A program made the position numbers and the translations under genes. DNA of 64,000 bases from DASXRA01 sp036502575 (GTDB taxonomy: Bacteria; Actinomycetota; Actinomycetes; Mycobacteriales; Jatrophihabitantaceae). The notes under the pieces were generated by a model. That model saw only the letters and a program-made list of their open reading frames with translations. It was not told the origin of the DNA and searched no databases. The stretch spans positions 62,001-126,000 of the forward strand of contig DASXYL010000035.1 in the NCBI GenBank assembly GCA_036502575.1. The letters run 5' to 3'. Below, one piece after another: positions 35,961 to 47,405 of the stretch. Each line of letters begins with the position of its first letter. Position 1 is the first letter of the stretch.

Positions 35961-36965
35961 CTAATCCAGGCGCACTCTCGGATCGACCACCGCGTACAGG
36001 ATGTCGACGATGATGTTCGCGACGATCACGAAGAACGCAGCGAAGAGCACCAGGGCGAGGATCTTGGGCAGGTCGCCGTTGTTCACCGCGTCGGCCGACA
36101 GCTTGCCGAGTCCAGGCAGGCTGTAGATGAACTCGGTCAGCACGGCGCCGCCGAGCAGGCCGCCGAGGTCGAGCCCGAAGATCGTGACGATCGGTGTGAT
36201 GGCCGCCCGCAGCCCGTGCTTGAGCGTGACGGTGCGACGAGGCAGGCCCTTCGCCGTCGCCGTGCGGATGTAGTCCTCGCCCATCGTCTCGATCATGTTC
36301 GCGCGCGTCAGCCGGACGTAGCTGGCGCTGAAGATGGCCGCGAGCGTGAACCAGGGCAGCAGGTAGTTCTTGAGCCAGGCGACGGGACCACCTGAGTCCC
36401 AGGGCAAGGCAGGAGCCTGGCCTGACGTGTAGGGCAGCCAGTGCCAGTCGGTGTTGACCAGCAGGATCAACGTGAGGCCGATCAGCGGCACCGGCAGCGA
36501 CACCCCGAGCGAGGCGACGCCTACGGAGATCTTGTCGATCAGCTTGCCCTTGTTGAGTCCGGCGATGACGCCGAAGCCCACCCCGAAGACGAGCCAGATG
36601 AGCGCGGCACCCAGAGCGAGCGAGATCGTGTAGGGCAGCGCCTGCTTGATGGCGGCCCAGACGAACTGGTTGTCCTGGTAGGAGCGGCCGAAGCAGGGCC
36701 AGCCACAGTGGTACCGCGCGCCGGGCGGGCCCATCTCCCGCCCCGCGACCAGGCCCTTCATGTACTCCCAGTATTGGGTAACCAGGGGTTTGTCGAGGCC
36801 GAGTGCGACCTTGATCTGGGCGATGCGTTCGGGGGTACAGCTCTTGCCACACGAATCCGCGGCAGGGTCGGACGGGCCAATCGTGAACAGCCCGAACGTC
36901 ACGATGCTGACCGCTATGAGCAGGGCGATCAACGCGACGAAGCGACGGATCAGGAACTTGACCAT
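35961..36965 (-). CDS. dppB: Peptide ABC transporter permease (DppB/OppB), importer 2
   Basis: 334 residues with six helices. CGKSCTPE and HCGWPCFGRSYQ cysteine pairs in the first external loop parallel importer 1, and the EAA loop reads EDYIRTATAKGLPRRTVTLKHGLRAA. The ATG at 36965 follows a hairpin that separates it from the binding-protein gene. It is the last transport gene of the second operon before the aminotransferase. Confidence 0.93.
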   Translation of the reverse strand: MVKFLIRRFVALIALLIAVSIVTFGLFTIGPSDPAADSCGKSCTPERIAQIKVALGLDKPLVTQYWEYMKGLVAGREMGPPGARYHCGWPCFGRSYQDNQFVWAAIKQALPYTISLALGAALIWLVFGVGFGVIAGLNKGKLIDKISVGVASLGVSLPVPLIGLTLILLVNTDWHWLPYTSGQAPALPWDSGGPVAWLKNYLLPWFTLAAIFSASYVRLTRANMIETMGEDYIRTATAKGLPRRTVTLKHGLRAAITPIVTIFGLDLGGLLGGAVLTEFIYSLPGLGKLSADAVNNGDLPKILALVLFAAFFVIVANIIVDILYAVVDPRVRLD

Positions 36966-36972
36966 GGTGGTC

Positions 36973-37006
36973 GAGGTGGGCCGACCCTCACGGGCCGGCC
37001 CACCTC
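36973..37006 (-). terminator. Intercistronic hairpin after binding protein 2
   Basis: Perfect 11-bp arms GAGGTGGGCCG (36973-36983) and CGGCCCACCTC (36996-37006) with a 12-base loop. It occupies the same place (binding protein to DppB junction) as the hairpins of importer 1. Confidence 0.65.
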
Positions 37007-37057
37007 ATCCTCCTACTCAGTCGTTGCCAGCGGATTCCAGGCGTCTTCCCGCGAGAC

Positions 37058-38830
37058 TTACGGTTCGACGCCGATGATGTTCAGATCCGGCAGGCTCCAG
37101 ATGCTCGAGACGCCCGCATTGTGGATCTTCGATCCGACCAGCGTCGGGTTGAGCGACGCCTGCACCGGGACGAACGGCCAGTTGGTCGTCTGGATCTGGT
37201 TGGCCAGCGTGGCGAACTGCTGGTCGACCGTGGCCGGGGCCTCGGTCGATCCGGCCAGGGCCGTGATCTGCTTGGCCGTCGCCGGGTCGAAGTACTTGGA
37301 GAAGTTGTTCGAGCTCCAAGTCTTGCCCGTCGAGTCCGGGCCGATCACCGGCGGGACGATCGAGGCCATCGTCGGCCAGTCCCAGCACCACCCGGCCATC
37401 GCCATGTCCGCGGGACCCGGGTCGGTGCGCAGCGTCTTGTAGTACGAGTCTGTCGGGATCGACTGGATCGTCACGCTGACGCCGAGCTTCTTCAGATCGC
37501 TCTGCACCTGCACCGCCACTGCCTTCTGAACCGGCCGCCCCGCCGACACCGCGTAGGTGATCGACTTCGGGTACGTCTTGCCCTGCAGCAACGCCTGCGC
37601 ACCCGCGGTGTCACCCGTGTCCTTCAGCCCGAGATTCGCCGGCTGGAAGCCACGCACGCTCGTCGACATGAACGACGACGGGATCGAGCCGAACAGCGGC
37701 CCGTTCATCGCGGTAATGATCGCCTGGCGATTGAGCGCCATCGCGAACGCGTGCCGCACGTCGGCGTCCTTGAGCTTGTTCTCGTTGAAGACGTCGTAGA
37801 ACACGCACGGCCCGGCCCCGTTGACGAACCGGTCCTGGATGGCCTTCAGCTTGCTCACGTCGCCGGCCTGCAGGTCGCTGGAGTTGTCGATCGAGAGCGC
37901 AGCCTGGTCAGACCCCTGGTTGGCGATCAGCCGCTGGCTGACCGTCGCGGGAGCGATGCCCATCGTGATGTCGAACTTGTCCGGCAGCGCCAGCCGGTTC
38001 GGGTCGGTGGCCGCCGACCAGTTCGGGTTACGGCCGAGCACGAGCTCCTTGTTCGGGGTGTACTTCGTGATCATGTACGGACCGGACGACACCGGCTTGA
38101 AGTCGTAGTCCTGCTTGGTGTCCTTCGCCTTCGGCACCGGCGCCGTGTAGAACAGCGACATCATCATGTCCGAATCCGGCTGCGGGCCGGTGAAGTGGAA
38201 CACCAGCGTGTACGGATCCGGAGTCTGGACCGAGGTCAGGTCCTTGTTCGGGTCCTTGTACGGGCCGGCGTAGTTGTTGGAATTCACCAACGTGTCCGCC
38301 ATGTAGGTCGCGCCGTCCTTGTAGATGTCGGACGCGAACGAACGCTCGATGTTGTACTTGATGTCCGCCGCGGTGATCGGCGTGCCGTCCTGGTACTTCA
38401 GACCCTTCTGGATCTTGTACGTCCAGACCGTCTGATCCTGGTTCGGAATGCCGATGTAGTCACCCGGCCCGGACTTGACCGCGATGTCGGCCTTGATCAC
38501 CGGCGGCTGGCCCGGCGTGTCGTCGAACACCGTCAGGGTGCGATAGATCAGCTTGCCGACGTCACCGGAGTTGGTGACGTAGTTCTGCACCGGGTCGAGG
38601 TGCTCGAAGTTGGACTGCACGAGGAGGTTGACCGTGCCGCCCTTCTGCGTATAGCCACTCTTGATGATGGCCGGGCCCGTCCCGCCCGATGACGATGACG
38701 ACGACGACCCGGAGGCGGGCGGCGGGTTGCTGCCGCTGGTGCCGCCCTTCTTCGAACTCGAGCAGGAAGCGATCAAGACGATCGCGGTGCCAGCCGCAAC
38801 CGCTGCAATTAGCGGTCTCCGACGATTCAT
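37058..38830 (-). CDS. dppA: Peptide ABC transporter substrate-binding lipoprotein, importer 2
   Basis: 590 residues. Signal peptide with lipobox LIASC (C23), then a Ser/Gly-rich linker and an SBP_bac_5 domain (RTLTVFDDTPGQPPVIKADIAVKSG, LKYQDGTPITAADIKYNIERSFA). It is a paralogue of the importer 1 protein at modest similarity, so the ligand may differ. ATG 38830 is chosen because GGAG lies eight bases upstream; ATG 38842 overlaps that site. Confidence 0.94.
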   Translation of the reverse strand: MNRRRPLIAAVAAGTAIVLIASCSSSKKGGTSGSNPPPASGSSSSSSSGGTGPAIIKSGYTQKGGTVNLLVQSNFEHLDPVQNYVTNSGDVGKLIYRTLTVFDDTPGQPPVIKADIAVKSGPGDYIGIPNQDQTVWTYKIQKGLKYQDGTPITAADIKYNIERSFASDIYKDGATYMADTLVNSNNYAGPYKDPNKDLTSVQTPDPYTLVFHFTGPQPDSDMMMSLFYTAPVPKAKDTKQDYDFKPVSSGPYMITKYTPNKELVLGRNPNWSAATDPNRLALPDKFDITMGIAPATVSQRLIANQGSDQAALSIDNSSDLQAGDVSKLKAIQDRFVNGAGPCVFYDVFNENKLKDADVRHAFAMALNRQAIITAMNGPLFGSIPSSFMSTSVRGFQPANLGLKDTGDTAGAQALLQGKTYPKSITYAVSAGRPVQKAVAVQVQSDLKKLGVSVTIQSIPTDSYYKTLRTDPGPADMAMAGWCWDWPTMASIVPPVIGPDSTGKTWSSNNFSKYFDPATAKQITALAGSTEAPATVDQQFATLANQIQTTNWPFVPVQASLNPTLVGSKIHNAGVSSIWSLPDLNIIGVEP

Positions 38831-38917
38831 GCGAATCTCCATTTCTCTGTGTCTGACTCGCGCCCACGTGCGGCGCGACGCTCTCTTGGCGAATGTGCGA
38901 TGGGTAGTGGTCTTCGT

Positions 38918-39964
38918 TCAGCCGCGGCTCGCACGGGGGTCGAGCGCGTCCCTGACCGCATCGCCGAACAGGTTGAACGCCAGCACCGTGAGCAGCAACG
39001 CGACGCCCGGCACCAACATGACCCACGGGTCGGTCTGGTACCAGTTCTCGTTCTGCGCCTCGTTGAGCATCTGGCCCCACGACGGCGTGGGGTCGCGCAC
39101 GCCGGCGCCGAGGAACGAGAGTGCCGCCTCGGCCGTGATGTTCGTCGGGATTGCCAAGGTGGCATAGATGAGCACCACGGCGACGACGTTGGGGATGATC
39201 TCCTTCATCACGATGCGGCCGGGGCTCGCGCCGAGAGCTCGGGCCGCTTCGACGAATTCTCGTTCGCGCAGGCTCAGCACCTGACCGCGCACGATGCGTC
39301 CGAGGTACGGCCAGCCGAAGAAACCCAGGATGATCACGAGTGACACGATCGGCAGGGTGCTGCCCTTGCCGAGGAAGGTGTTCCCGAGCCGGCCCTGCAG
39401 GATCGGGGTCAGGCTGAGAATCAGCAGCAGTTGTGGGAAGGCCAGCAGCAGATCCATGAGCCGGCTGATGACCGAGTCGACGACCCCGCGGAAGTAGGCG
39501 GCGACCGCGCCGAGCAGAGTCCCGAGTACCACAGACACGAGCGTCGCGAGCAACGCGATGGTCAGGGAGACCCGAGCCCCGTAGACGAGTCGGGCGAAGA
39601 TATCCCGCCCGTAGACCGGCGAGATCCCGAGCCAGTGTTCGAACGACGGCAGCCGGAACCGCAGCGGCGCACCGGCGGTCGGACCGCTGAGGGTTTGGCT
39701 GCCCTGCGAGATGTTGTCCGGGCTGTTGTTGAGCTGCAGTGGGCCGTAGCCCTCGATCGCGGTCAGCACCGGCGCGAAGATCGCGACCAGCAGGAGCAGA
39801 ACGATGAAGCCGAAGCTGATCATCGCGATCCTGCTTCGGCGGATCCGCCGCCAGGCCAGCGAGTACAGCGACCGACCCTCGATCGTCTTCTCCGACGTCC
39901 GCTCGAAACCACCGGACTCGGTTTCGGCGGCGAGGGTGTCGAGATCACCGGCGGACAGGGACAT
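38918..39964 (-). CDS. dppC: Peptide ABC transporter permease (DppC/OppC), importer 2
   Basis: 348 residues: OppC_N tail (about 1-50), six helices and EAA loop EREFVEAARALGASPGRIVMKEIIPNV. AAGGAGGT precedes ATG 39964 by 10 bases. It is the first gene of the importer 2 operon, 50 bases downstream of the second 79-nt element. The operon has no ATPase genes. Confidence 0.93.
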   Translation of the reverse strand: MSLSAGDLDTLAAETESGGFERTSEKTIEGRSLYSLAWRRIRRSRIAMISFGFIVLLLLVAIFAPVLTAIEGYGPLQLNNSPDNISQGSQTLSGPTAGAPLRFRLPSFEHWLGISPVYGRDIFARLVYGARVSLTIALLATLVSVVLGTLLGAVAAYFRGVVDSVISRLMDLLLAFPQLLLILSLTPILQGRLGNTFLGKGSTLPIVSLVIILGFFGWPYLGRIVRGQVLSLREREFVEAARALGASPGRIVMKEIIPNVVAVVLIYATLAIPTNITAEAALSFLGAGVRDPTPSWGQMLNEAQNENWYQTDPWVMLVPGVALLLTVLAFNLFGDAVRDALDPRASRG

Positions 39965-40014
39965 GGCGGCGCAACCTCCTTGATGCTCACACCGGTGGGT
40001 GATGACCTGTACTC

Positions 40015-40093
40015 AGCTTGTGGCTAGCGACGGACGCTATAGCTCCCCGGATCACCAGCGCCCACCGGGTGCTCTCTTGTCGCCAGATCGTGA
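40015..40093 (-). promoter_or_regulatory. 79-nt conserved leader element, copy 2 (candidate structured RNA)
   Basis: Same length and same ends as 33580-33658 (20 and 19 identical bases), with a different 40-base core. The CUGGCGAC/GUCGCUAG closing helix is kept, and the core can form other stems (for example GCUAUAGC). It is placed just before the second dppC. The 40094-40181 stretch upstream holds no recognised feature. Confidence 0.6.
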
Positions 40094-40181
40094 CCGTTCC
40101 GCGATGCATTCTCAGCGGCTCGCGCCCACACGCGAACCATATAGCCGAATCTCCCGAATCGGCGCGCAGCTCCCAACCCCC

Positions 40182-40252
40182 ACTTTGCATCCGAGATCGA
40201 CGCTGCAAACCGTGTGATCGGGGGCGGATCACGTCGATCCCAGATGCAAAGT
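40182..40252. repeat. Left inverted repeat of the AbiEi/DUF559 cassette
   Basis: Arms 40182-40202 and 40232-40252 are 21 bases each with three mismatches (ACTTTGCATC...TCGACG and its complement) and a 29-base loop. The same motif occurs at 41257-41326 past the gene. Confidence 0.8.
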
Positions 40253-40307
40253 GAGTGGCTGTGGACAGTGCCTGCGGCGCAACGCCTCGAAGCCGCATCC
40301 TGCGCGG

Positions 40308-41285
40308 ATGCGCGAAACACCCGCTGAACCTGTGCTCCGGCGCGCGGATGCCCTCGCCGCCGGCTGGACGGACAGCGCGATCCGACACGCGGTCGACTCC
40401 GGGCGGTGGGAACGCCTCCGACCCGGCATCTACGCAGCCCACCAAGACCCGCCGTCCGGTGCGCGCGCCGCCGAACGCGCCGACCACCTCCAGAGGGCCG
40501 CCGCCGCGGTGCTGGCCTACCCCCGAGGTGCGCTCAGCCATCACACGGCGGCTGTCGCACACGGACTGCCGCTGCTCGGCTCCCTGCCCCGGTGGCCATG
40601 CCTGACCGTGCCGTCGGGTACGCCATTGCGCCACCTGGTCGACGTGCACTTGCATCGGGCCGCGCTGCCCCTTCGACACATCGTCGATATCGACGGCCGT
40701 CGTGTGATATCGATCGCCCGGACGGTCGCCGATCTCGCTCGCGAGTCCGGTATCGCGGCCGGCCTCGTTGCGGCGGACGCGGCGCTGCACGTCGGCGCAA
40801 CCGATCCCGCAGCACTGGCCGCCGCAGTCGCAGAATGCCGCCGATGGCCGGGCGTGACCAGGGCTCGGCGGGTCGTGGAAATGACGGACGCGGCGGCCGA
40901 ATCGCCGCTGGAATCGCTGAGCCGGCTACGGATGATCGAATACGGGCTGCCGGCGCCGACCCTCCAACAGGTGATCCGCTACACCGCTGGGCGATTCGTC
41001 GCGCGCGTCGACTTCTACTGGGACGAGTACGGGGTCGTCGGCGAGGCCGACGGGCTGGGCAAGTACGAATCCCCGGCGTCCCGGATCGGCGAGAAGAAAC
41101 GGGAACTGCAGCTGGAGTCCTGCGGGCTGATCATGGTCCGCTGGGGATGGGACGACATATGGCGATTCGGCCCGGTGGCCGATCGATTGCGGTCGAGGTT
41201 CCGGCTCGGATTGCGGCGGGACGATCCGCGTGACTGGCTCACCCTCGACCCAACCGACTTTGCACCCGAGTTCGACGTGATCTGA
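40308..41285 (+). CDS. AbiEi-like N-terminal plus DUF559/Vsr-like nuclease-fold protein
   Basis: 325 residues. The N-terminal part (about 8-110, RRADALAAGWTDSAIRHAVDSGRWERLRPGIYA) is the winged-helix AbiEi/type IV antitoxin-like domain. The C-terminal part (about 228-290) resembles DUF559/Vsr-type PD-(D/E)XK folds: D235, E246xD248 and K252 (VDFYWDEYGVVGEADGLGKYE) followed by ESCGLIMVRWGWDDI. Actinobacteria carry many such orphan genes; the function is unknown. There is no adjacent AbiEii toxin. ATG 40308 is the start; the last codons lie inside the right-hand inverted repeat. No base-composition break is obvious by eye. Confidence 0.85.
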   Translation: MRETPAEPVLRRADALAAGWTDSAIRHAVDSGRWERLRPGIYAAHQDPPSGARAAERADHLQRAAAAVLAYPRGALSHHTAAVAHGLPLLGSLPRWPCLTVPSGTPLRHLVDVHLHRAALPLRHIVDIDGRRVISIARTVADLARESGIAAGLVAADAALHVGATDPAALAAAVAECRRWPGVTRARRVVEMTDAAAESPLESLSRLRMIEYGLPAPTLQQVIRYTAGRFVARVDFYWDEYGVVGEADGLGKYESPASRIGEKKRELQLESCGLIMVRWGWDDIWRFGPVADRLRSRFRLGLRRDDPRDWLTLDPTDFAPEFDVI

Positions 41286-41326
41286 CTCGTTCGGCAACGC
41301 TCCAGCGTCGATCCCAGGTGCGAAGT
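41257..41326. repeat. Right inverted repeat of the AbiEi/DUF559 cassette
   Basis: Arms 41257-41277 and 41306-41326 (ACTTTGCACCCGAGTTCGACG and a diverged complement) can be extended by CG pairs on the outside. The left arm encodes the protein C-terminus (FAPEFDV). It matches the repeat at 40182-40252, giving four related arms. Confidence 0.8.
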
Positions 41327-41361
41327 CGGAGATGGTGGTCGGTCGGGCGGGGCTGGACGGG

Positions 41362-43208
<1,847 letters not shown>

Positions 43209-43212
<4 letters not shown>

Positions 43213-44624
43213 CGGGCGGCGGCCCTCCCGGTGGCCTTGCCGGCGCCCTTCCCGCGGTACGGGCGGCGCGCCTGACGCTGACCACCCGGTACCGAGCGAG
43301 CGCTCTGATGCGCCGGACGAGACGGTCGGGCGGTGCGGGCCGGCCGGGCCGGGCGCTGCGGCGTCACCGGGCGGACGTCCTCGCCGGACGGACGGCGCCC
43401 GCCGGTGATCTTCGCCACCACGGCATCGCCGGGCACGACATCGCGCTGCTCCGGCCGTACCCCGGCGTCGGTCAGCAGGCGGCGCGTGGTGCGCTCCTGG
43501 TCGGGTGTGACGAGAAGCACGACCAGACCGCTCTCGCCGGCCCGGGCGGTGCGGCCCGAGCGGTGCAGGTAGTCCTTGCCGTCCTGCGGCGGGTCGACGT
43601 GCAGGACGAGCGAGACGTCGTCGACGTGGATGCCGCGGGCGGCGACGTCGGTCGCGACCAGGACCGGCACGCTGCCGTCACGGAACGCCGCCAGGGCGCG
43701 GTTGCGCTGCGCCTGCGTGCGACCCCCGTGCAGGGCTCCGGCCGCGACGCCGACCCGGCCGAGCTGCTTGGCCAGGCGCTCGGCGCCGTGCTTGGTGCGT
43801 ACGAACAGCAGGCTGCGCCCGGGACGTCCAGCGATCTCGGCGACCACGTTGAACTTGGATTCGTGCGCCGTGCGGAACACGTGATGGGTCATCGTGTCGA
43901 CAGCGGCCTGCGCCGAGCTGACCGCGTGCACGGCCGGGTCGGTGAGGTAGCGATCGACCAGGGTGCCGACATCACCGTCGAGCGTGGCCGAGAAGAGCAG
44001 CCGCTGGCCGCCGCCCGGCGTGAGGTCGAGCAGTCGGCGCACCACCGGCAGGAAGCCGAGGTCGGCCATGTGGTCGGCCTCGTCGAGCACCGTCACCTCG
44101 ATGTCGGACAGCGAGCAGGCCCGCCGCTCGATGAGGTCGACGAGCCGTCCGGGCGTGGCCACCAGGATGTCGACGCCCCGTTCGAGCGCCGAGATCTGCT
44201 TGCCGATCGGCAGCCCGCCGGCGACCAGGCGCACGCTCACTCCGCGGGCTTGCGCAAGCGGGCTTATCGCGTCGGTCACCTGCATGGCGAGCTCGCGAGT
44301 GGGGACGAGAATCAGTCCGCGCGGACGGCGGGGCGCGGCGTTCTGGCCGGCATCGAGCCGGGCGATCAGCGGCAGCCCGAAGGCCAGCGTCTTGCCGGCT
44401 CCGGTGGCGGCGCGGCCGAGCAGGTCGCGCCCGGCCAGGATGTCGGGGATGGTTGCCGCCTGGATCGGGAACGGCTCGTCGATACCGGCACGCTGAAGCG
44501 CGCTCACCAGGCCGGCCGGCAGGCCGAGCTGGCGGAAACCGGGCAGGTTCTCGGTCGGCACGACCTGCACGGGCAGGTCGTCCCACCGGGAGCGGGCACG
44601 GGCATGGTCGAGTTGTCTGGGCAC
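43209..44624 (-). CDS. DEAD-box ATP-dependent RNA helicase
   Basis: 471 residues. Q motif (GFRQLGLPAGLVSALQRAGIDEPFPIQAATIP), Walker A ATGAGKT, VLDEADHMADLGF (DEAD), SAT (LLFSATLDG) and motif VI HRSGRTARAG are complete. A basic, Arg/Pro-rich tail (about 400-471) should bind RNA. GTG 44624 has AAGGA eight bases upstream. Coupling to typA suggests joint action in ribosome assembly. Confidence 0.96.
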
Positions 44625-44685
44625 AGCGGATTCCTTCGGAACGTGGCGCGTCCCGGCAATCCGCGATCAGATTCTGGTACGAGCC

Positions 44686-44705
44686 CGACGCGCGCTGGCG
44701 CGTCG
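44686..44705. terminator. Short GC hairpin
   Basis: CGACGCGC-GCTG-GCGCGTCG, an 8-bp perfect stem. It lies 68 bases past the stop of the membrane gene at 44774 and before the helicase, so it probably ends the membrane-gene transcript. Confidence 0.45.
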
Positions 44706-44773
44706 CGGTGGTTGGCGCCGATCAGGGAGATCGGCGACGGCTCCGGGTGGTTGGCCCGTTAGCGCTGTTTAGT

Positions 44774-45259
44774 CTACCCGGTCGGCGGACCACTTCCGAC
44801 CGGGCGCGGCCGCGCGCGCCGTACGGCCGCCCGCAGGCACCATCCCCACAGGCCGAGCAGCACCGCACCCCCGGTGATGCCGAGCACCGCGCTGGTCGGA
44901 TCCCACTGGGCCGGCAGCGGGATCACGTCGGCGGCGTCGAGGTTGTAGACGACGCGATGCTTCGTGCCCATCCGCCAGCGGTAGACACCGAGCAGGTCCT
45001 TCGCGACGAGCAACTTGTCGTCGCTGGTGAACGTGCCCCCGGTGATGCACAGCTTCTGCTGGCAGTTGTGCGTGGTGACGACGAAATCGCCGCGCGTGCC
45101 GGACGGCACGTGGTGGATGCGGGTCGCGAGCTGGCTGGATCCGTGCCACAGCATCAGCACGCACAGAACGGGCAGCACGATCCAGAACAGCGCCGCCACG
45201 ACATTGGGCAGCCGTTCCACGCCGCGGACCGGCGCGGCTGGGGTCACGGCTGCGGTCAC
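44774..45259 (-). CDS. Two-helix hypothetical membrane protein
   Basis: 161 residues. Helices at about 20-40 (VVAALFWIVLPVLCVLMLW) and 122-142 (AVLGITGGAVLLGLWGWCL) flank an extracytoplasmic domain of about 80 residues with a CQQKLC cysteine pair that may form a disulfide. No known domain. A different frame over the same bases (44769-45266) is open but Arg-rich and lacks the helices, so this frame is preferred. Confidence 0.7.
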   Translation of the reverse strand: MTAAVTPAAPVRGVERLPNVVAALFWIVLPVLCVLMLWHGSSQLATRIHHVPSGTRGDFVVTTHNCQQKLCITGGTFTSDDKLLVAKDLLGVYRWRMGTKHRVVYNLDAADVIPLPAQWDPTSAVLGITGGAVLLGLWGWCLRAAVRRARPRPVGSGPPTG

Positions 45260-45303
45260 CGCGCAATGATCCCAGCCGCCGGCAGCGGGCGGTCAGCGGG
45301 CGG

Positions 45304-46335
45304 TCAGCGGGGGGCGGTGATCGCGCGACTGCGCTGCTCGACGCCGGGACCGCCGTACGGGTAGTCGGCCGGCGCCGGGTCGCTCGCGTCGTCCAGGCGC
45401 GCGGTCTCCTCCGGCGTCAGGTGCAGATCCGCGGCGCCGAGGTTGTCGTCGAGTTGCTCGACCGTGCGGGCGCCCAGGATCACCGACGTCACGGTCGGAC
45501 GGTCGACGAGCCAGGCCAGCGCGACCTGCGCCATCGACGCATCACGCTTCTCGGCGACTTCGCGCACCGCGTCGACGACGTCCCACGTGCGCTCGACCCG
45601 GCTGCGCCGGTCATACGCCTCGACGCCGCGCTGGGGGTTCTCACCGAGCCGGGTGGCGCCGGTAGGTGGCTGCTCGCGGCGGTACTTGCCGGTCAGCCAG
45701 CCCCCGCCGAGCGGCGACCACGGCAGCAGGCCCAGTCCGGTCGACTGCGCGGCCGGGATGATCTCCCACTCGATCTCGCGCACCAGCAGGTTGTATTGCG
45801 GCTGCAGGGTCACCGGACGGGCCAGTTCGCGGAACTCGGCGATGTCGACCGCCTTCTGCAGCTGCCATCCGGTGAAGTTCGACAGCCCGACGTAGTGCAC
45901 CTTGCCGGCCCGCACGGCGTCGTCGAGGAAGCGCAGCGTCTCCTCGAGCGGAGTCAGCGGGTCGAAGGCGTGCACCTGGTAGAGGTCGACCGCGTCGACG
46001 CCCAGGCGCCGCAGGGACGCGTCGAGCGCCGCGGCGAGATGGTGCCGCGACAATCCCACGTCGTTCGGCCGGCGTCCCGTGGGGAATCGGCCCTTCGTGG
46101 CCAGGACGATCTGGTCGCGGGCTTCGGATCGGCTGCCCAGCCAGCTCCCCACGATCTGCTCGCTCACTCCGGCGCTGTACACGTCCGCGGTATCGATCAG
46201 GGTGCCGCCAGCACCGACGTAGCGGTCGAGCTGAGCGTGGGCGCACGCCTCGTCGCTCTCGGTGCCGAACGTCATCGTGCCCAGGGCCAGCGTCGAGACG
46301 ACGGCGCCGCTCGCGCCGAGCATCCGGTATTCCAT
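45304..46335 (-). CDS. Aldo/keto reductase
   Basis: 343 residues, AKR (beta/alpha)8 barrel. Catalytic Asp/Tyr are in LIDTADVYSAG, Lys in LATKGRF, His in YQVHAFD; the C-terminal NADPH-binding LGARTVEQLDDNLGA is present. AAGGAGA lies five bases before ATG 46335, only 10 bp after the preceding AKR gene. Probably reduces a carbonyl substrate with NADPH. Confidence 0.93.
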   Translation of the reverse strand: MEYRMLGASGAVVSTLALGTMTFGTESDEACAHAQLDRYVGAGGTLIDTADVYSAGVSEQIVGSWLGSRSEARDQIVLATKGRFPTGRRPNDVGLSRHHLAAALDASLRRLGVDAVDLYQVHAFDPLTPLEETLRFLDDAVRAGKVHYVGLSNFTGWQLQKAVDIAEFRELARPVTLQPQYNLLVREIEWEIIPAAQSTGLGLLPWSPLGGGWLTGKYRREQPPTGATRLGENPQRGVEAYDRRSRVERTWDVVDAVREVAEKRDASMAQVALAWLVDRPTVTSVILGARTVEQLDDNLGAADLHLTPEETARLDDASDPAPADYPYGGPGVEQRSRAITAPR

Positions 46336-46345
46336 GTCCGTCTCC

Positions 46346-47341
46346 TTAGGGTCGGGCCGGGCCTTCACCCGCGCCGCTCGCGCTGATCGCGGCAGCCACC
46401 TCGTCCAGATCCTCGTCCGTCAGTGTGAGCTGCGCTGCGGGGAGCCAGCCGTCGACCTGCCGCGGACTGCGTGCACCGACGATCGCGCCGGTCACGCCGG
46501 GAAAGGCCAGCGTCCAGGCCACCGCAACTGCGGGCTGGGGCACGCCGTGGCGTAGGGCGACGGCGGCCAGGGTCCGGCCGACCTGCAGGTTGGCGTCCAG
46601 GTTCGTCGTGAAATCGCGGCTGCCGCGGCGCCAGTCGTCGGCGGGCAAGGCCGCGACTCGGTCGCTCGAGAACGCTCCGGTCAGCAAGCCGGACGCCATC
46701 GGGCTGTACACGATGACGCCGGTCTCGTGCTGGGTCGTCCAGGGCAGCAGCTCGGCTGCGGCGGCCCGGTGAATCGCCGAGAACGGCGGCTGCAACGAGT
46801 CGACCCGGCCGAGCGCCTCGGCCCGTTCGAGCTCGTCGACGTCGTGGTTGGACAGCCCGGCTGCCCGGATCTTGCCCTCGGCCTTCAGATCGAGGAACGT
46901 CTGCCAGTAGTCCTCGAGCTTGGTGCCGTCAGCCGCCGGCCAGTGCATCTGGAACAGGTCGATGCGCTCGACGCCCAACCTGCGCAACGACGCGTCGACC
47001 TCGCGACGCAACGACTCCGGGGCGCCCACCCGCCGCGGTTCGGCGCTGCGGTCGCTGTCGTCCCAGACCAGGCCGCCCTTGGTGAACACGTAGGGCCGGT
47101 CCGTCTCGGCGAAGTCGCGCAGCGCCCGGCCGACGACCTCCTCGGAGTGCCCGAGCCCGTACACGGCCGCGGTGTCGATCCAATTGACGCCGGATTCGAC
47201 GGCGTGCCGGATCGCGGCGATCGCCTCGTCGTCGTCCTGCGGTCCCCAGCTGAACGCCCAGTCGCCGCCACCGAGCGCCCAGGCGCCGAACCCCACCCGG
47301 GTGATGTCCAAACCGGTCTGACCTAGCATCGCTCGCTTCAT
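46346..47341 (-). CDS. Aldo/keto reductase
   Basis: 331 residues. WIDTAAVYGLG (Asp, Tyr), VFTKGG (Lys), FQMHWP (His) and the cofactor motif VGARSPRQVDGWL identify the family. It is a paralogue of the next gene and forms a two-gene operon with it. The upstream LysR gene, 64 bp away on the same strand, may regulate the pair as well as the MFS gene. Confidence 0.93.
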   Translation of the reverse strand: MKRAMLGQTGLDITRVGFGAWALGGGDWAFSWGPQDDDEAIAAIRHAVESGVNWIDTAAVYGLGHSEEVVGRALRDFAETDRPYVFTKGGLVWDDSDRSAEPRRVGAPESLRREVDASLRRLGVERIDLFQMHWPAADGTKLEDYWQTFLDLKAEGKIRAAGLSNHDVDELERAEALGRVDSLQPPFSAIHRAAAAELLPWTTQHETGVIVYSPMASGLLTGAFSSDRVAALPADDWRRGSRDFTTNLDANLQVGRTLAAVALRHGVPQPAVAVAWTLAFPGVTGAIVGARSPRQVDGWLPAAQLTLTDEDLDEVAAAISASGAGEGPARP

Positions 47342-47405
47342 GTCGGGTTCAACGGCTGCGGGCGCCGGCAGAATCCGGATCCGGCGCGTCTATCGGCGAT
47401 GCGGC

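Noticed and set aside
40308..41285. A complete type IV toxin-antitoxin pair (AbiEi/AbiEii)
   Set aside because: No nucleotidyltransferase toxin gene is next to it; the C-terminus is instead a nuclease-like domain.
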